DNA from: CAYTBN01 sp964542165
GTDB lineage: Bacteria > Myxococcota_A > UBA796 > UBA9615 > CAYRNR01
DNA length: 10,430 nucleotides
Assembly: GCA_964542165.1 (NCBI GenBank)
Contig: CAZITQ010000282.1
Coordinates: forward strand, 1 to 10,430
Direction: 5' to 3'
Shown here: positions 1 through 6,427 of the stretch, in pieces
Layout: each line of letters opens with the position of its first letter
Numbering within the stretch: the stretch's first letter is position 1
Program-made: the position numbers and the translations under genes
The notes under the pieces: generated by a model
What the model was told of the DNA's origin: nothing
What the model saw: the letters and a program-made list of their open reading frames with translations, nothing else
The model's database searches: none

Positions 1-464
1 TCCAGGTCGATCCAGCCGTCGCCGTCGTCGTCCTGGTTGTTGCCGCAGGCGTAGACCGGGGCCTCCTCGTCGGTGTCGTAGCCGTCGGCGCAGTCGGGGT
101 CGTCGGCGTCGGCGAACCCGTCGCCGTCGTCGTCCAGGCCGTTGTTGCAGTCGTAGGTGTCGTCCAGCCCGCCTTCGACGTTGCCCGACGGGTCGCCGTC
201 GCAGCCCGGGTCCTCCAGGTCGACCCAGCCGTCCCCGTCGTTGTCCTCGCCGTCGCTGCAGGCGGTCTCGTCGGCGGACTCGACATCGGCGCCGTCGTCG
301 CAGTCCGGGTCGTCCTCGTCCACCAGCCCGTCGTCGTCGTTGTCCTCGCCGTCGTTGCACTCGGCGGTGCCGTCGTCGGTCTCGTCGTCGTCCAGGCTGC
401 CCTCGCACCCCGGATCCTCGTCGTCGATCCAGCCGTCACCGTCGTTGTCCTCGCCGTCGTCGCA
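1..464 (-). repeat. Asp-rich C-x18-C repeat array (4 units plus a partial)
   Basis: This coding repeat array forms the C-terminal part of the lipoprotein that starts at 962. Units begin at residues 167, 202, 235, 272 and 306. The Cys-to-Cys spacing of 18 is invariant in the four complete units, while the linkers between units vary in length. These units differ from the MopE-type units at the other end of the window: they have D-P-G/D-C closing motifs and no P-G-A-x-E-x-C-D-G segment. Confidence 0.85.
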
Positions 465-962
465 GGCGGGCTCGGGCTCCACGAGCAGGTCGAACTCGTC
501 GATGACCACGAACTCGGTCTCGCCCTCGTCCAGCACCAGCGCCACGGTCTTGGGGGAGTCGGCGGTCAGCACACCCGCGAGGTAACCCTCCGCCTGGAGC
601 GAGAAGCTCAGGGGGGCGTTGGCCTCTTCGATCTCGAAGCCGATGGAGGGTAGCTTCTCGAAGACCCCGCCGTCGGCCTCGACCGTGAACATCAACTCCA
701 GGTCACCGTCGGAGTCGGCGTCCTCCAGGGCCAGCCCCGACGAGACCTCGCCGGCGCCGTAGGGGTTGCCCTCGGCGTCCACGAGCTCCCGGTCCACGTC
801 CATCGTCACCACGATGGTGTCGATGGACTCGAGCAAGGCGTCCTCGTTCGTGGAGTCCAGCTGGATCGTCAGAAAGGTCAGGGGCGCCTCCGGACATCCC
901 AGGAGTCCGGTCAGCACCGCCGACAACAACAGGAAACGACCATTGCGAAGAGCGCGTTCCAT
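1..962 (-). CDS. Asp-rich C-x18-C repeat lipoprotein (3' end outside window)
   Basis: This reads as a continuous open frame of 320 codons leaving the left edge without a stop, so the C-terminus is missing. The start ATG (960-962) follows GGAG with a 6-nt spacer. Residues 1-23 are a lipoprotein signal ending in the lipobox L-L-G-C (Cys23), so the protein is probably lipidated and envelope-anchored. Residues about 24-160 are a beta-rich, Cys-free domain I do not recognise. From residue 167 come Asp/Gly-rich units of 33-37 residues, each with two Cys exactly 18 residues apart (C167/C186, C202/C221, C235/C254, C272/C291) and the pattern C-x-D/N-G-x-D-x-D-x-D-G; a fifth unit begins at C306. The DNDGDG core resembles calcium-binding loops of thrombospondin type-3 kind; Ca2+ binding is inferred. 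It lies 36 bp downstream of the four-PEGA gene on the same strand, so the two are probably co-transcribed. Function is unknown; a surface structural or adhesive role is plausible. Confidence 0.85.
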   Translation of the reverse strand, partial: MERALRNGRFLLLSAVLTGLLGCPEAPLTFLTIQLDSTNEDALLESIDTIVVTMDVDRELVDAEGNPYGAGEVSSGLALEDADSDGDLELMFTVEADGGVFEKLPSIGFEIEEANAPLSFSLQAEGYLAGVLTADSPKTVALVLDEGETEFVVIDEFDLLVEPEPACDDGEDNDGDGWIDDEDPGCEGSLDDDETDDGTAECNDGEDNDDDGLVDEDDPDCDDGADVESADETACSDGEDNDGDGWVDLEDPGCDGDPSGNVEGGLDDTYDCNNGLDDDGDGFADADDPDCADGYDTDEEAPVYACGNNQDDDGDGWIDL

Positions 963-998
963 CGGTTGCTCCGTCACTACTCTCGTTGGCACTCTGCG

Positions 999-2147
999 TT
1001 AGGGAAGCTGGAAGCCGACGTCGGTGATGGGGGGGTCCGGCTCGATCGGCTCGTAGCTCGCCGCGGCCGCGATGGCGATCACGGTACCCGCGGTCACCCC
1101 GCCCACGATGGCGATCACCACCGGGACCTTCTTGTTCACGCCGCCGGGCTTCTTCACGCCGCCGTTGCCCGTGTCGGAGTCGAGGAAGGCCAGCTGGGGC
1201 CGGACGGTCGTCGTGCGCCCCTCCTGGACCAGCACGTCCTCGGTGTACTCCATGTAGTTGGGCGCCTTGATGGTCAGCTTGTGGATGCCCGGCGACACCG
1301 CGTCCAGCTTCTGGTCGCCGAAGCCCAGGGTGTAGCGGTCGATGCTGACCTGGGCCGTGGACGGATCCGGCACCACCTTCAGCGTGCCGCTGGCCGTGGT
1401 GAACTCGTGGTTCACCGAGGTGATCTCCCCGCGAACCACGTCGACCGAGACGAAGGCGTCCGCATACCCCTTGGCCGACAGGCGCAGGGTGTGCAGCCCC
1501 GCCGCCATGTCTCCCTTGCGCATCGGGGTGACCCCGAACTCCTCGCCATTGGGGCCGTACACGTGGGCACCGATGGGGGCGCTCTCGACCAGCAGCACCG
1601 CGGCGTTGGCCGACAGCGAGACGGTCAGCGTCAGCTCCTGCTTGCTGTCGATGGTGAAGGTCTGCTCGAAGGTCTCGTGGGCGTCCTTGCGCACGACCAG
1701 GGTGTGCTCCCCGGGGAGGACCACGTCGATGCCGCGCACGTCGGGGGTGACGCCGATCTCGTCCCCGTCCAGCTCCACCATGGCGCCTTCCTGTTCGATA
1801 TCGAGCAGGACCTTGCCGGCGGTGAACTCGATCTCGGCCCGGACCACCACCTTCTTGCCCGCCGGGACCTCGAGGTCCTGGGCGAACACCGAGTAGCCGT
1901 GCTTGGTCACCTCGAGCTGATAGGTCCCCGCGTCCCGGGCCAGCATCAGGGGCGTCTGCCCCACGTCGGCGCCGTCGAGCCGGACGGTGGCCCCGTCCTC
2001 GTTGCAGGTGACCTTGAGGATGCCCTGGGCCGCCTGGGCCAGCAGGGGGCCCTGGACGGTCTCCCCGCGGGCGGACGCCGTGAGGCAGAGCACGACGCCG
2101 ATCAGGGGGAGCGCAGCAAGGCGGACGAGTTGCGTTCTTCGCCTCAT
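999..2147 (-). CDS. secreted four-PEGA-repeat protein with C-terminal membrane anchor
   Basis: This encodes 382 residues. The start ATG (2145-2147) was chosen because GGAGAG sits 8 nt upstream and a signal peptide begins there (MRRRTQ, then a hydrophobic stretch, probable cleavage near A-S-A-R-G at about residues 24-28); the frame stays open upstream but that part has no signal. Four PEGA-like beta units follow at about 42-107, 110-178, 180-250 and 253-318, each with the pattern G-x-L-x-V, A-x-V-x-L-D-G, G-x-T-P and P-G-x-H-x-L/V. A Gly/Lys-rich linker leads to one hydrophobic segment (about 341-363) and a short tail. PEGA domains are known as small extracytoplasmic beta domains found in surface and regulatory proteins. 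No enzyme motif is visible. Likely an envelope scaffold or binding protein; the partner is unknown. It is probably first in an operon with the downstream repeat lipoprotein. Confidence 0.88.
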   Translation of the reverse strand: MRRRTQLVRLAALPLIGVVLCLTASARGETVQGPLLAQAAQGILKVTCNEDGATVRLDGADVGQTPLMLARDAGTYQLEVTKHGYSVFAQDLEVPAGKKVVVRAEIEFTAGKVLLDIEQEGAMVELDGDEIGVTPDVRGIDVVLPGEHTLVVRKDAHETFEQTFTIDSKQELTLTVSLSANAAVLLVESAPIGAHVYGPNGEEFGVTPMRKGDMAAGLHTLRLSAKGYADAFVSVDVVRGEITSVNHEFTTASGTLKVVPDPSTAQVSIDRYTLGFGDQKLDAVSPGIHKLTIKAPNYMEYTEDVLVQEGRTTTVRPQLAFLDSDTGNGGVKKPGGVNKKVPVVIAIVGGVTAGTVIAIAAAASYEPIEPDPPITDVGFQLP

Positions 2148-2393
2148 GGAATGGTCTCTCCGAAGAAGCCGCGGCGCTTTCCAGCACCTTTCCGTGGAGG
2201 GCGGCCGGGGATGCGCTGCCCTCCCAAAAACGCCCAAACCCCTTAAACCACTAAGAAAACGAGCAATCAGACTAGCATCTTCCCCGGGGGTGCGCAAGGG
2301 AGGGCGCGCGCGTTGCGGCCGCGCGATCACCGTGATATCGCTGGCGTGCGGGGAGCCCGTCCTTCGGGGCGAGCCCCGCCTGGAGGCACGCCC
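2148..2393. promoter_or_regulatory. divergent intergenic region with AT-rich island and inverted repeats
   Basis: This 246-bp region separates the minus-strand four-PEGA gene from the plus-strand Cys-rich lipoprotein, so it should hold both promoters. An island at about 2225-2280 is clearly less GC-rich than its surroundings. It contains TTTAAG on the minus strand (2242-2247) and TAGCAT on the plus strand (2273-2278) as weak -10 candidates; I see no convincing -35 for either. Inverted repeats are at 2196-2202/2218-2224 (GGAGGGC/GCCCTCC, extendable to 10 bp with one G-U pair in plus-strand RNA), at 2307-2312/2320-2325 (CGCGCG arms) and at 2326-2336 (ATCAC-C-GTGAT, operator-like). None has a T-tract. 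Regulation by any of these is inference. Confidence 0.35.
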
Positions 2394-2981
2394 ATGGGAA
2401 GCCGAATCGTCCGCTGCATCGCTGCGCTGTCCGTCGTCCTGGGGGGAATGGTCGCCGGCTGCCCGGCGGAGGACGAGGTGGAATGCGTCGGCGAGGATCA
2501 TCGCCCCGAGGCCCCGGCCCCGGGCAACGCCTGCCACGAGGCCTTCACCCTGCTGGTGCGCGCGGACGAGTGCACCGCAGGCCTGTTCGACGAGCCCACC
2601 AACCAGGGGCTGACCGGCCGCAACGCGACCCTGGCCGGGTACTACGTCCTGGCTGACCACGCCACCGCCGACGAGCTCGCCCAGTGCGAGGCCGACGCCG
2701 ACATGCACCGCGACACCATCGCCCAGCCGGACTGCGCCGCCCCGTCGACCCAGTGCGGCCCGGCGCAGGGTCCGGACAACGCCTGCCACACCTACTACGG
2801 GGCCATGGCCGAGTACCGGCAGCGCTGCGACCCGGAGACCTTCGCCCCGGACGGCATGGAGAGCTACGAGGCCTTCCTCGAGGCGTGGCTGGCTCGCGCG
2901 GACTACGCCACCGCCGGGGAGCAGGAGAGTCCCTGCACGTCGGGCATCGACTTCTGGTTGGGGGACTGCATCGACAACTGA
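2394..2981 (+). CDS. small Cys-rich lipoprotein with internally duplicated NACH motif
   Basis: This encodes 195 residues. The ATG at 2394 has GGAGG with a 7-nt spacer and starts a lipoprotein signal with lipobox M-V-A-G-C (Cys23); the frame extends upstream to 2313, but that part would bury the signal. The mature part is acidic and holds ten further Cys (31, 47, 60, 98, 114, 121, 131, 145, 181, 192), an even number that would allow five disulfides. Two segments look related: N-A-C-H at 45-48 with a Cys 13 residues on, and N-A-C-H at 129-132 with a Cys 14 residues on, both followed by a short helical stretch. I do not recognise the family. It is an exported, probably lipid-anchored protein of unknown function. 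It is convergent with the selB operon, with only 9 bp between the two stop codons. Confidence 0.85.
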   Translation: MGSRIVRCIAALSVVLGGMVAGCPAEDEVECVGEDHRPEAPAPGNACHEAFTLLVRADECTAGLFDEPTNQGLTGRNATLAGYYVLADHATADELAQCEADADMHRDTIAQPDCAAPSTQCGPAQGPDNACHTYYGAMAEYRQRCDPETFAPDGMESYEAFLEAWLARADYATAGEQESPCTSGIDFWLGDCIDN

Positions 2982-2990
2982 GGGGGCCGG

Positions 2991-3957
2991 TCAGCGTCCG
3001 GTCACGATCGTGACCCGGTGATCCGGCCCGACGATCCCCGCGGGATCGGTGGCCACCAGGATCCCGGCCACGAGTCCGCTCGCGATCAGCGGAACCAGGG
3101 GCCAGGCGCGACGGCGCTTCAGACCCGCCGGGCCGGGGGGCACGGGCTCGAAGTCCAGCTCGAGCACCGAACGCTCACCGGCGCGGGCGGTGAACGGGAT
3201 CAGGGCCGTGGCCCCGTCGCGGGACACCACCGTCACCTGGTGGCGGCCGCTCGGGAGAACTCGGTCCGAGCGCACGGGGGTACGTCCCAACCACTCCCCG
3301 TCCAGGTAGACCTGGGCCCCCCGTCGATCGGTCAACACGTCCAGGCCGGGAGCAGGCCCCTCGGACACGGCGTCGGCCAGGGTGCCGCCCAGGGCCGCCG
3401 GATCGGCACCTTCCCCGGAGGCACGGGCGCGGACCTCCCCGTCCGGCAGCAGGCGGGCGGCCACGGCCAGCGCCGCTCCCGGCGCTCCGCTGAGCTGCAG
3501 CCAGTAGACCGCCGTCACCCCCGACGGCAGCTCGTCCAGGCAGGCCTCGGGGACCCGGCAGGGATCACCGTCCAACGTCTCCACCGTTCCCCCCGAGAGA
3601 GCGCCCACCCGCTCCAGGAACCCGGCCACGAGGGCCTCCACGTCGGCGTCGGGGAACTCCCCCTGGACGTTGGGTGGCAGGAGGAGGGCCTGGGCGGCGG
3701 CGGCCCGGCCCCCCCGCCCCCCCAAGAGCGCGGACGCCCGAAACCCCAACGCCAAACACCCCCCCCCCCCCCCCCCCAGCGCANNNNNNNNNNCCGCGGG
3801 CCCCCCCGGGGGCGGGGGCCCCCGCCCGGGGGGGGGGGGGGGGCCGGCGGCGGGGGGGGGCGGCGGCGCCCGCCCCCGGGGACCCCACGATGAGCGCGGA
3901 CGCCAGAACCACCAGGGCCAATCGCCGCGCCACCGGGCAGCCCTGCGGATCACGCAT
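2991..3957 (-). CDS. secreted PEGA-domain protein, split by an assembly artefact (true length probably 266 aa)
   Basis: The two ends are in different frames as assembled. The 5' end (ATG 3955-3957) overlaps the last 8 bp of selB and encodes a signal peptide, MRDPQGC then a hydrophobic core to about residue 33 (G-A-G-A-A-A). The 3' end (3692 down to the stop at 2991-2993) encodes 233 residues starting Q-A-L-L-L-P-P. An uncharacterised domain with a C-x5-C pair comes first. One PEGA unit follows (G-L-D-V-L-T to L-E-L-D-F, about residues 149-214 of the reconstructed protein). Then come a KRRR motif, one hydrophobic segment (about 229-248) and a short tail. Between the two ends lie Ns, homopolymers and a corrupted second copy of the gene's own 5' sequence. 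The overlap with selB suggests translational coupling. The role is unknown; it is an envelope protein, not an evident partner in selenocysteine insertion. Confidence 0.75.
3000..3015. terminator. 16-bp perfect palindrome at convergent gene ends
   Basis: GGTCACGATCGTGACC is a perfect 16-bp palindrome at the extreme 3' end of the PEGA gene (coding R-V-T-I-V-T-G-R), 19 bp beyond the stop of the convergent lipoprotein gene. In RNA from either strand it could fold into a 6-bp stem with a GATC loop and act as a bidirectional terminator. There is no T-tract on either side, so it would not be a classical intrinsic terminator. Confidence 0.25.
3700..3865. other. assembly artefact: corrupted duplicate sequence and homopolymers around a gap
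   Basis: The left flank of the gap decays into runs of C, and the right flank is almost pure G and C. The 13 bases at 3726-3738 match 3892-3904 exactly. The next 19 bases match at 13 positions without gaps, with changes mostly towards C or A. The left contig end therefore seems to be an error-filled read-through of the sequence found again to the right. The offset is 166 bp, and deleting it brings the two gene halves into one frame. The exact edges within the GCC repeats are uncertain by a few bases. Confidence 0.8.
3784..3793. other. 10-N assembly gap
   Basis: Ten Ns mark a scaffold join of undetermined length. The duplicated flanks indicate that the real gap is negative: the contigs overlap rather than being separated. 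Confidence 0.95.
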
Positions 3958-5878
3958 CGCGCAACCGCCGCACGTTGCCCACCCGCACGGTGACGCGCCG
4001 GGCATCGAGCATCTCCAGAAACGGGATCGCGTGCTTTCGGGAGAGCCCCGTCAGCTCCTTGAACGCCACCGGGTCCATCTCCGATCCGTCCGCGAGCCGG
4101 CCCCTCACCCGCCCCACCAGATCCTCCCAGGTCTCCCGGTGGACGAGCATCTTGCCAGTGACCCGCAGCAGGCGTTCCTCGTCCCGCAGGTAGCCCAGCA
4201 GATCGTCGAAGTCGTCCGGGACTCCCAGGGCGACGCGCACGTCCTCGACCCGGGGCGGGGCCAGGGCCGAGCGTCGGTAGATCTCCTCGATCTCCGCGAG
4301 CGAACCCTCCTGCTCCGGAGCCGGGCGAGGTCGGAAGTCCCGATGGCGGATCCGGCCCTCGCGCTCCTCCAGAGCGGCCTCGGCCATCGTGTGGGCCAGG
4401 ACCGCCTCGAACAGGGAGCGCGGCACGTGGGCGCCCAGCGAGGTCCGCAGCTGGTTGCGGGGCACACCGGTGCGCAGGGGGTTGTCCCGGTGGTAGGCCT
4501 CCACGACCCCGGCGATGGCGGGGCCGAACCGCGTGAGGACCGACCCGTGGGCCGCGGTGCCGTCCTCCAGGGCCAGTGCATTCCCCCTGCCGGCGAGCTC
4601 GGCGACGGCATCGCGGGCGACCGCCTTGCCCAGCCCCAGCCGGCGCGCCAGATCGACCACCGGGACGGGCGCGGGCGCGGCGTCGGCGAGCAGCGCCAGG
4701 ATGCGGTCCGGGTTCTGCGCCGAAGGGTCGGCGAGCACCGAGGTCAGGCGGAGGTGCCGCTCCCGGTGTCGGCTCCGGAACCGCCGCGGCTGCGGGTCGA
4801 CGACCCGGCCCCCGCCGATGGTCACGATGGGGGATATCCTCCGCAGGATCACCGAGTCCTCCCGGGAGATGGCCACCGGCCGATCCAGGCGCACCTGGGC
4901 CGTACCGCGCCACCCCGGCTCGATCCCCTCCTCCGTTCCCGGCTCGTCCACGGGGTCCAGCACGCCGATCGCCTCGGCCGTGCCGGTGAGCAGCCTCACC
5001 TGGGATCCGGCGGGCATCGCCGCGGGCGCCGAGGCGAGATAGCGCATGTCCACGTCGACCATCGAGGTCTCGCAGACCACCCCGGGCGTCACCACCTGGG
5101 AGCCCCGGGGGACCTCGTCGGTGCTCACCCCCTGGAGATTCAGGGCGGTGCGGCGCGACGGCGCGGTCTCGTCCCGGGCATCTCCGTGGACCTCGATCCC
5201 TCGAACGCGGGAGCGGCGCCCCCCCGGGAGGATCTCCACCTCGGCGCCCTTGCGGACCGCCCCCGAGACGCAGGTGCCGGTGACGATGGTGCCGAACCCT
5301 CGCAGGGTGAACACCCGGTCCACGGGAAGCCGGAAGGCCTGCCCCACCTCGCGGCCGGGGAGGGCCTCCACGGCCTCGTCCAGGGCACCGCGGAGCTCGT
5401 CGAGCCCCAGCCCCGAGACCGACGAACAGGCGATGACCGGCGATCCGGCCAGGGTCGTGCCCTCGAGCCCCTCGGCGATCTCGTCACAGGCCAGTTCCAG
5501 CAGCTCCTCGTCCACCAGGTCGGCCTTGGTCACCGCGATCACGCCGCGCCGGACGCCCAGCAGATCGAGGATCGCCAGGTGCTCGCGGGTCTGGGGCATC
5601 ATGCCCTCGTCCGCAGCCACCACCAGCAGGGCCAGGTCGATGCCGGTGGCCCCGGCGATCATCGTCCTCACGAGCTTCTCGTGGCCCGGTACGTCCACGA
5701 CCCCGCCCGCGCGTCCGGACGGCAGCGCGATGGGCGCGAAGCCCAGCACGATGGTGATCCCCCGCTGCTTTTCCTCCACCAGGCGGTCGCAGTCGATCCC
5801 GGTCAGGGCGCGGATCAGCGTCGTCTTGCCGTGGTCGATGTGCCCGGCCGTTCCGAGAACGAAGTCGTAGCTGGCCAT
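3950..5878 (-). CDS. selB: selenocysteine-specific translation elongation factor SelB
   Basis: This encodes 642 residues, close to the E. coli SelB length of 614. SelB is the cytoplasmic GTPase that delivers Sec-tRNA(Sec) to UGA codons that carry a downstream SECIS hairpin. The start ATG (5876-5878) has GGAG 5 nt upstream and begins MASYDFVLGTAGHIDHGKTT; the open frame upstream is non-coding. GTPase motifs seen: G1 G-T-A-G-H-I-D-H-G-K-T (9-19), R-G-I-T-I (39-43), G3 D-V-P-G-H-E-K (62-68), G4 T-K-A-D (117-120) and G5 (about 152-158). EF-Tu-like domains II/III follow (D-R-V-F-T-L-R-G-F-G-T-I-V-T-G-T), then the C-terminal winged-helix region. Its last part (L-S-R-K-H-A-I-P-F-L-E-x-L-D, ending R-R-L-R-D-A) matches the SECIS-binding end of E. 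coli SelB. Residue 44 is Val where E. coli has Asp (M-T-I-D-L-G-Y). It is first in an operon with the PEGA gene, which it overlaps by 8 bp. No selA, selC or selD lies in the window. Confidence 0.97.
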   Translation of the reverse strand: MASYDFVLGTAGHIDHGKTTLIRALTGIDCDRLVEEKQRGITIVLGFAPIALPSGRAGGVVDVPGHEKLVRTMIAGATGIDLALLVVAADEGMMPQTREHLAILDLLGVRRGVIAVTKADLVDEELLELACDEIAEGLEGTTLAGSPVIACSSVSGLGLDELRGALDEAVEALPGREVGQAFRLPVDRVFTLRGFGTIVTGTCVSGAVRKGAEVEILPGGRRSRVRGIEVHGDARDETAPSRRTALNLQGVSTDEVPRGSQVVTPGVVCETSMVDVDMRYLASAPAAMPAGSQVRLLTGTAEAIGVLDPVDEPGTEEGIEPGWRGTAQVRLDRPVAISREDSVILRRISPIVTIGGGRVVDPQPRRFRSRHRERHLRLTSVLADPSAQNPDRILALLADAAPAPVPVVDLARRLGLGKAVARDAVAELAGRGNALALEDGTAAHGSVLTRFGPAIAGVVEAYHRDNPLRTGVPRNQLRTSLGAHVPRSLFEAVLAHTMAEAALEEREGRIRHRDFRPRPAPEQEGSLAEIEEIYRRSALAPPRVEDVRVALGVPDDFDDLLGYLRDEERLLRVTGKMLVHRETWEDLVGRVRGRLADGSEMDPVAFKELTGLSRKHAIPFLEMLDARRVTVRVGNVRRLRDA

Positions 5879-5977
5879 TTTTGCTCCGCCGTCGGGGCGA
5901 TTATAGTGAGTGTACGGCGAGACCATGACCAGCAACCCGATCCCCGGGGTCTGGTCCGCTCGCCGGGAGGCGTTCCC
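5879..5977. promoter_or_regulatory. divergent promoter region between selB and the ASH lipoprotein gene
   Basis: This 99-bp gap must hold signals for both directions. On the minus strand a perfect TATAAT (plus-strand positions 5900-5905) lies 21 nt before the selB ATG, which would give a leader of roughly 15 nt; no good -35 is seen at 16-18 nt. On the plus strand TATAGT (5902-5907) overlaps it, with TTGCTC at 5881-5886 (15-nt spacer) as a weak -35. The lipoprotein's GGAGG is at 5966-5970. The overlapping -10 boxes would make the two directions compete for RNA polymerase, if both are used. Confidence 0.45.
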
Positions 5978-6427
5978 ATGGCTCTTCTCCCCCGCGCCGC
6001 GCTCGCGCTCGCAATCCTCGTGGTCCTCGCCCTCGCCGGCTGCCCAGGCGATCCCAGCGCCCAGGGCGGCCCCTACTACGAGTTCACCCCGGGCACCGAG
6101 ATCGACCTGGGTGACGTGGAGAAGGACACCGAGGCCGAGGCGACGGTGACCATCGCCAACGTGGGCGGGCGCTCCTGGTTCATGGACATCAACGAGGGCT
6201 CCCTGCCCAGCAACGTGGACTTCGACTGCGTCGACGGGGACAACGATTCGTGCTGCACCGTGGACCCCTACGGCGAGCACGACTGGACGGTGGTGGTCCA
6301 CACCTTCTGCGACGACAAGCGGGTCGCCAACATCCGCATGCACTTCTCCGACCCGGACAGCACCGGCGACGCCGCCGACCTGGGCGACGTGACGCTGACG
6401 GTGACCTGGGAGACGACGGGTTGCTGA
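5978..6427 (+). CDS. small lipoprotein with one ASH/Hydin-like (DUF1573-like) beta domain
   Basis: This encodes 149 residues. The ATG at 5978 has GGAGG with a 7-nt spacer and starts a lipoprotein signal with lipobox L-A-L-A-G-C (Cys22). The frame stays open far upstream, but only as antisense of selB. Residues about 35-149 look like one Ig-like ASH/DUF1573 domain: I-D-L-G-D-V-E-K-D-T near 42-51, then V-T-I-A-N-V-G-G at 57-64, the usual F/L-G-x-V and N-x-G hallmarks. An acidic insertion (C-V-D-G-D-N-D-S-C-C, 84-93) carries three of the five non-lipid Cys (84, 92, 93, 111, 149). The same domain type occurs twice in the next gene, so the two may be related in function. There is no catalytic motif; an envelope-anchored structural or binding protein is likely. 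Confidence 0.83.
   Translation: MALLPRAALALAILVVLALAGCPGDPSAQGGPYYEFTPGTEIDLGDVEKDTEAEATVTIANVGGRSWFMDINEGSLPSNVDFDCVDGDNDSCCTVDPYGEHDWTVVVHTFCDDKRVANIRMHFSDPDSTGDAADLGDVTLTVTWETTGC

Noticed and set aside
157..585. Ser-rich 142-codon plus-strand frame
   Set aside because: It is antisense to the Asp-rich repeats: GAC/GAC-type codons read as TCG/TCC in reverse. There is no RBS or signal.
703..2187. 494-codon minus-strand frame rich in Arg, Gly and Pro
   Set aside because: It lies in another frame of the four-PEGA gene and the repeat lipoprotein. Its composition is typical of a GC-rich shadow frame.
2196..2224. Hairpin at 2196-2224 as an intrinsic terminator
   Set aside because: It has no T-tract downstream on either strand (A-run on the plus side), and it lies in the leader of a divergent gene where no upstream plus-strand gene needs termination.
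3674..6427. 917-codon plus-strand open frame
   Set aside because: Most of it is antisense to selB and crosses the Ns and homopolymers. Only its last 149 codons are a real gene, which has its own GGAGG and lipoprotein signal at 5978.
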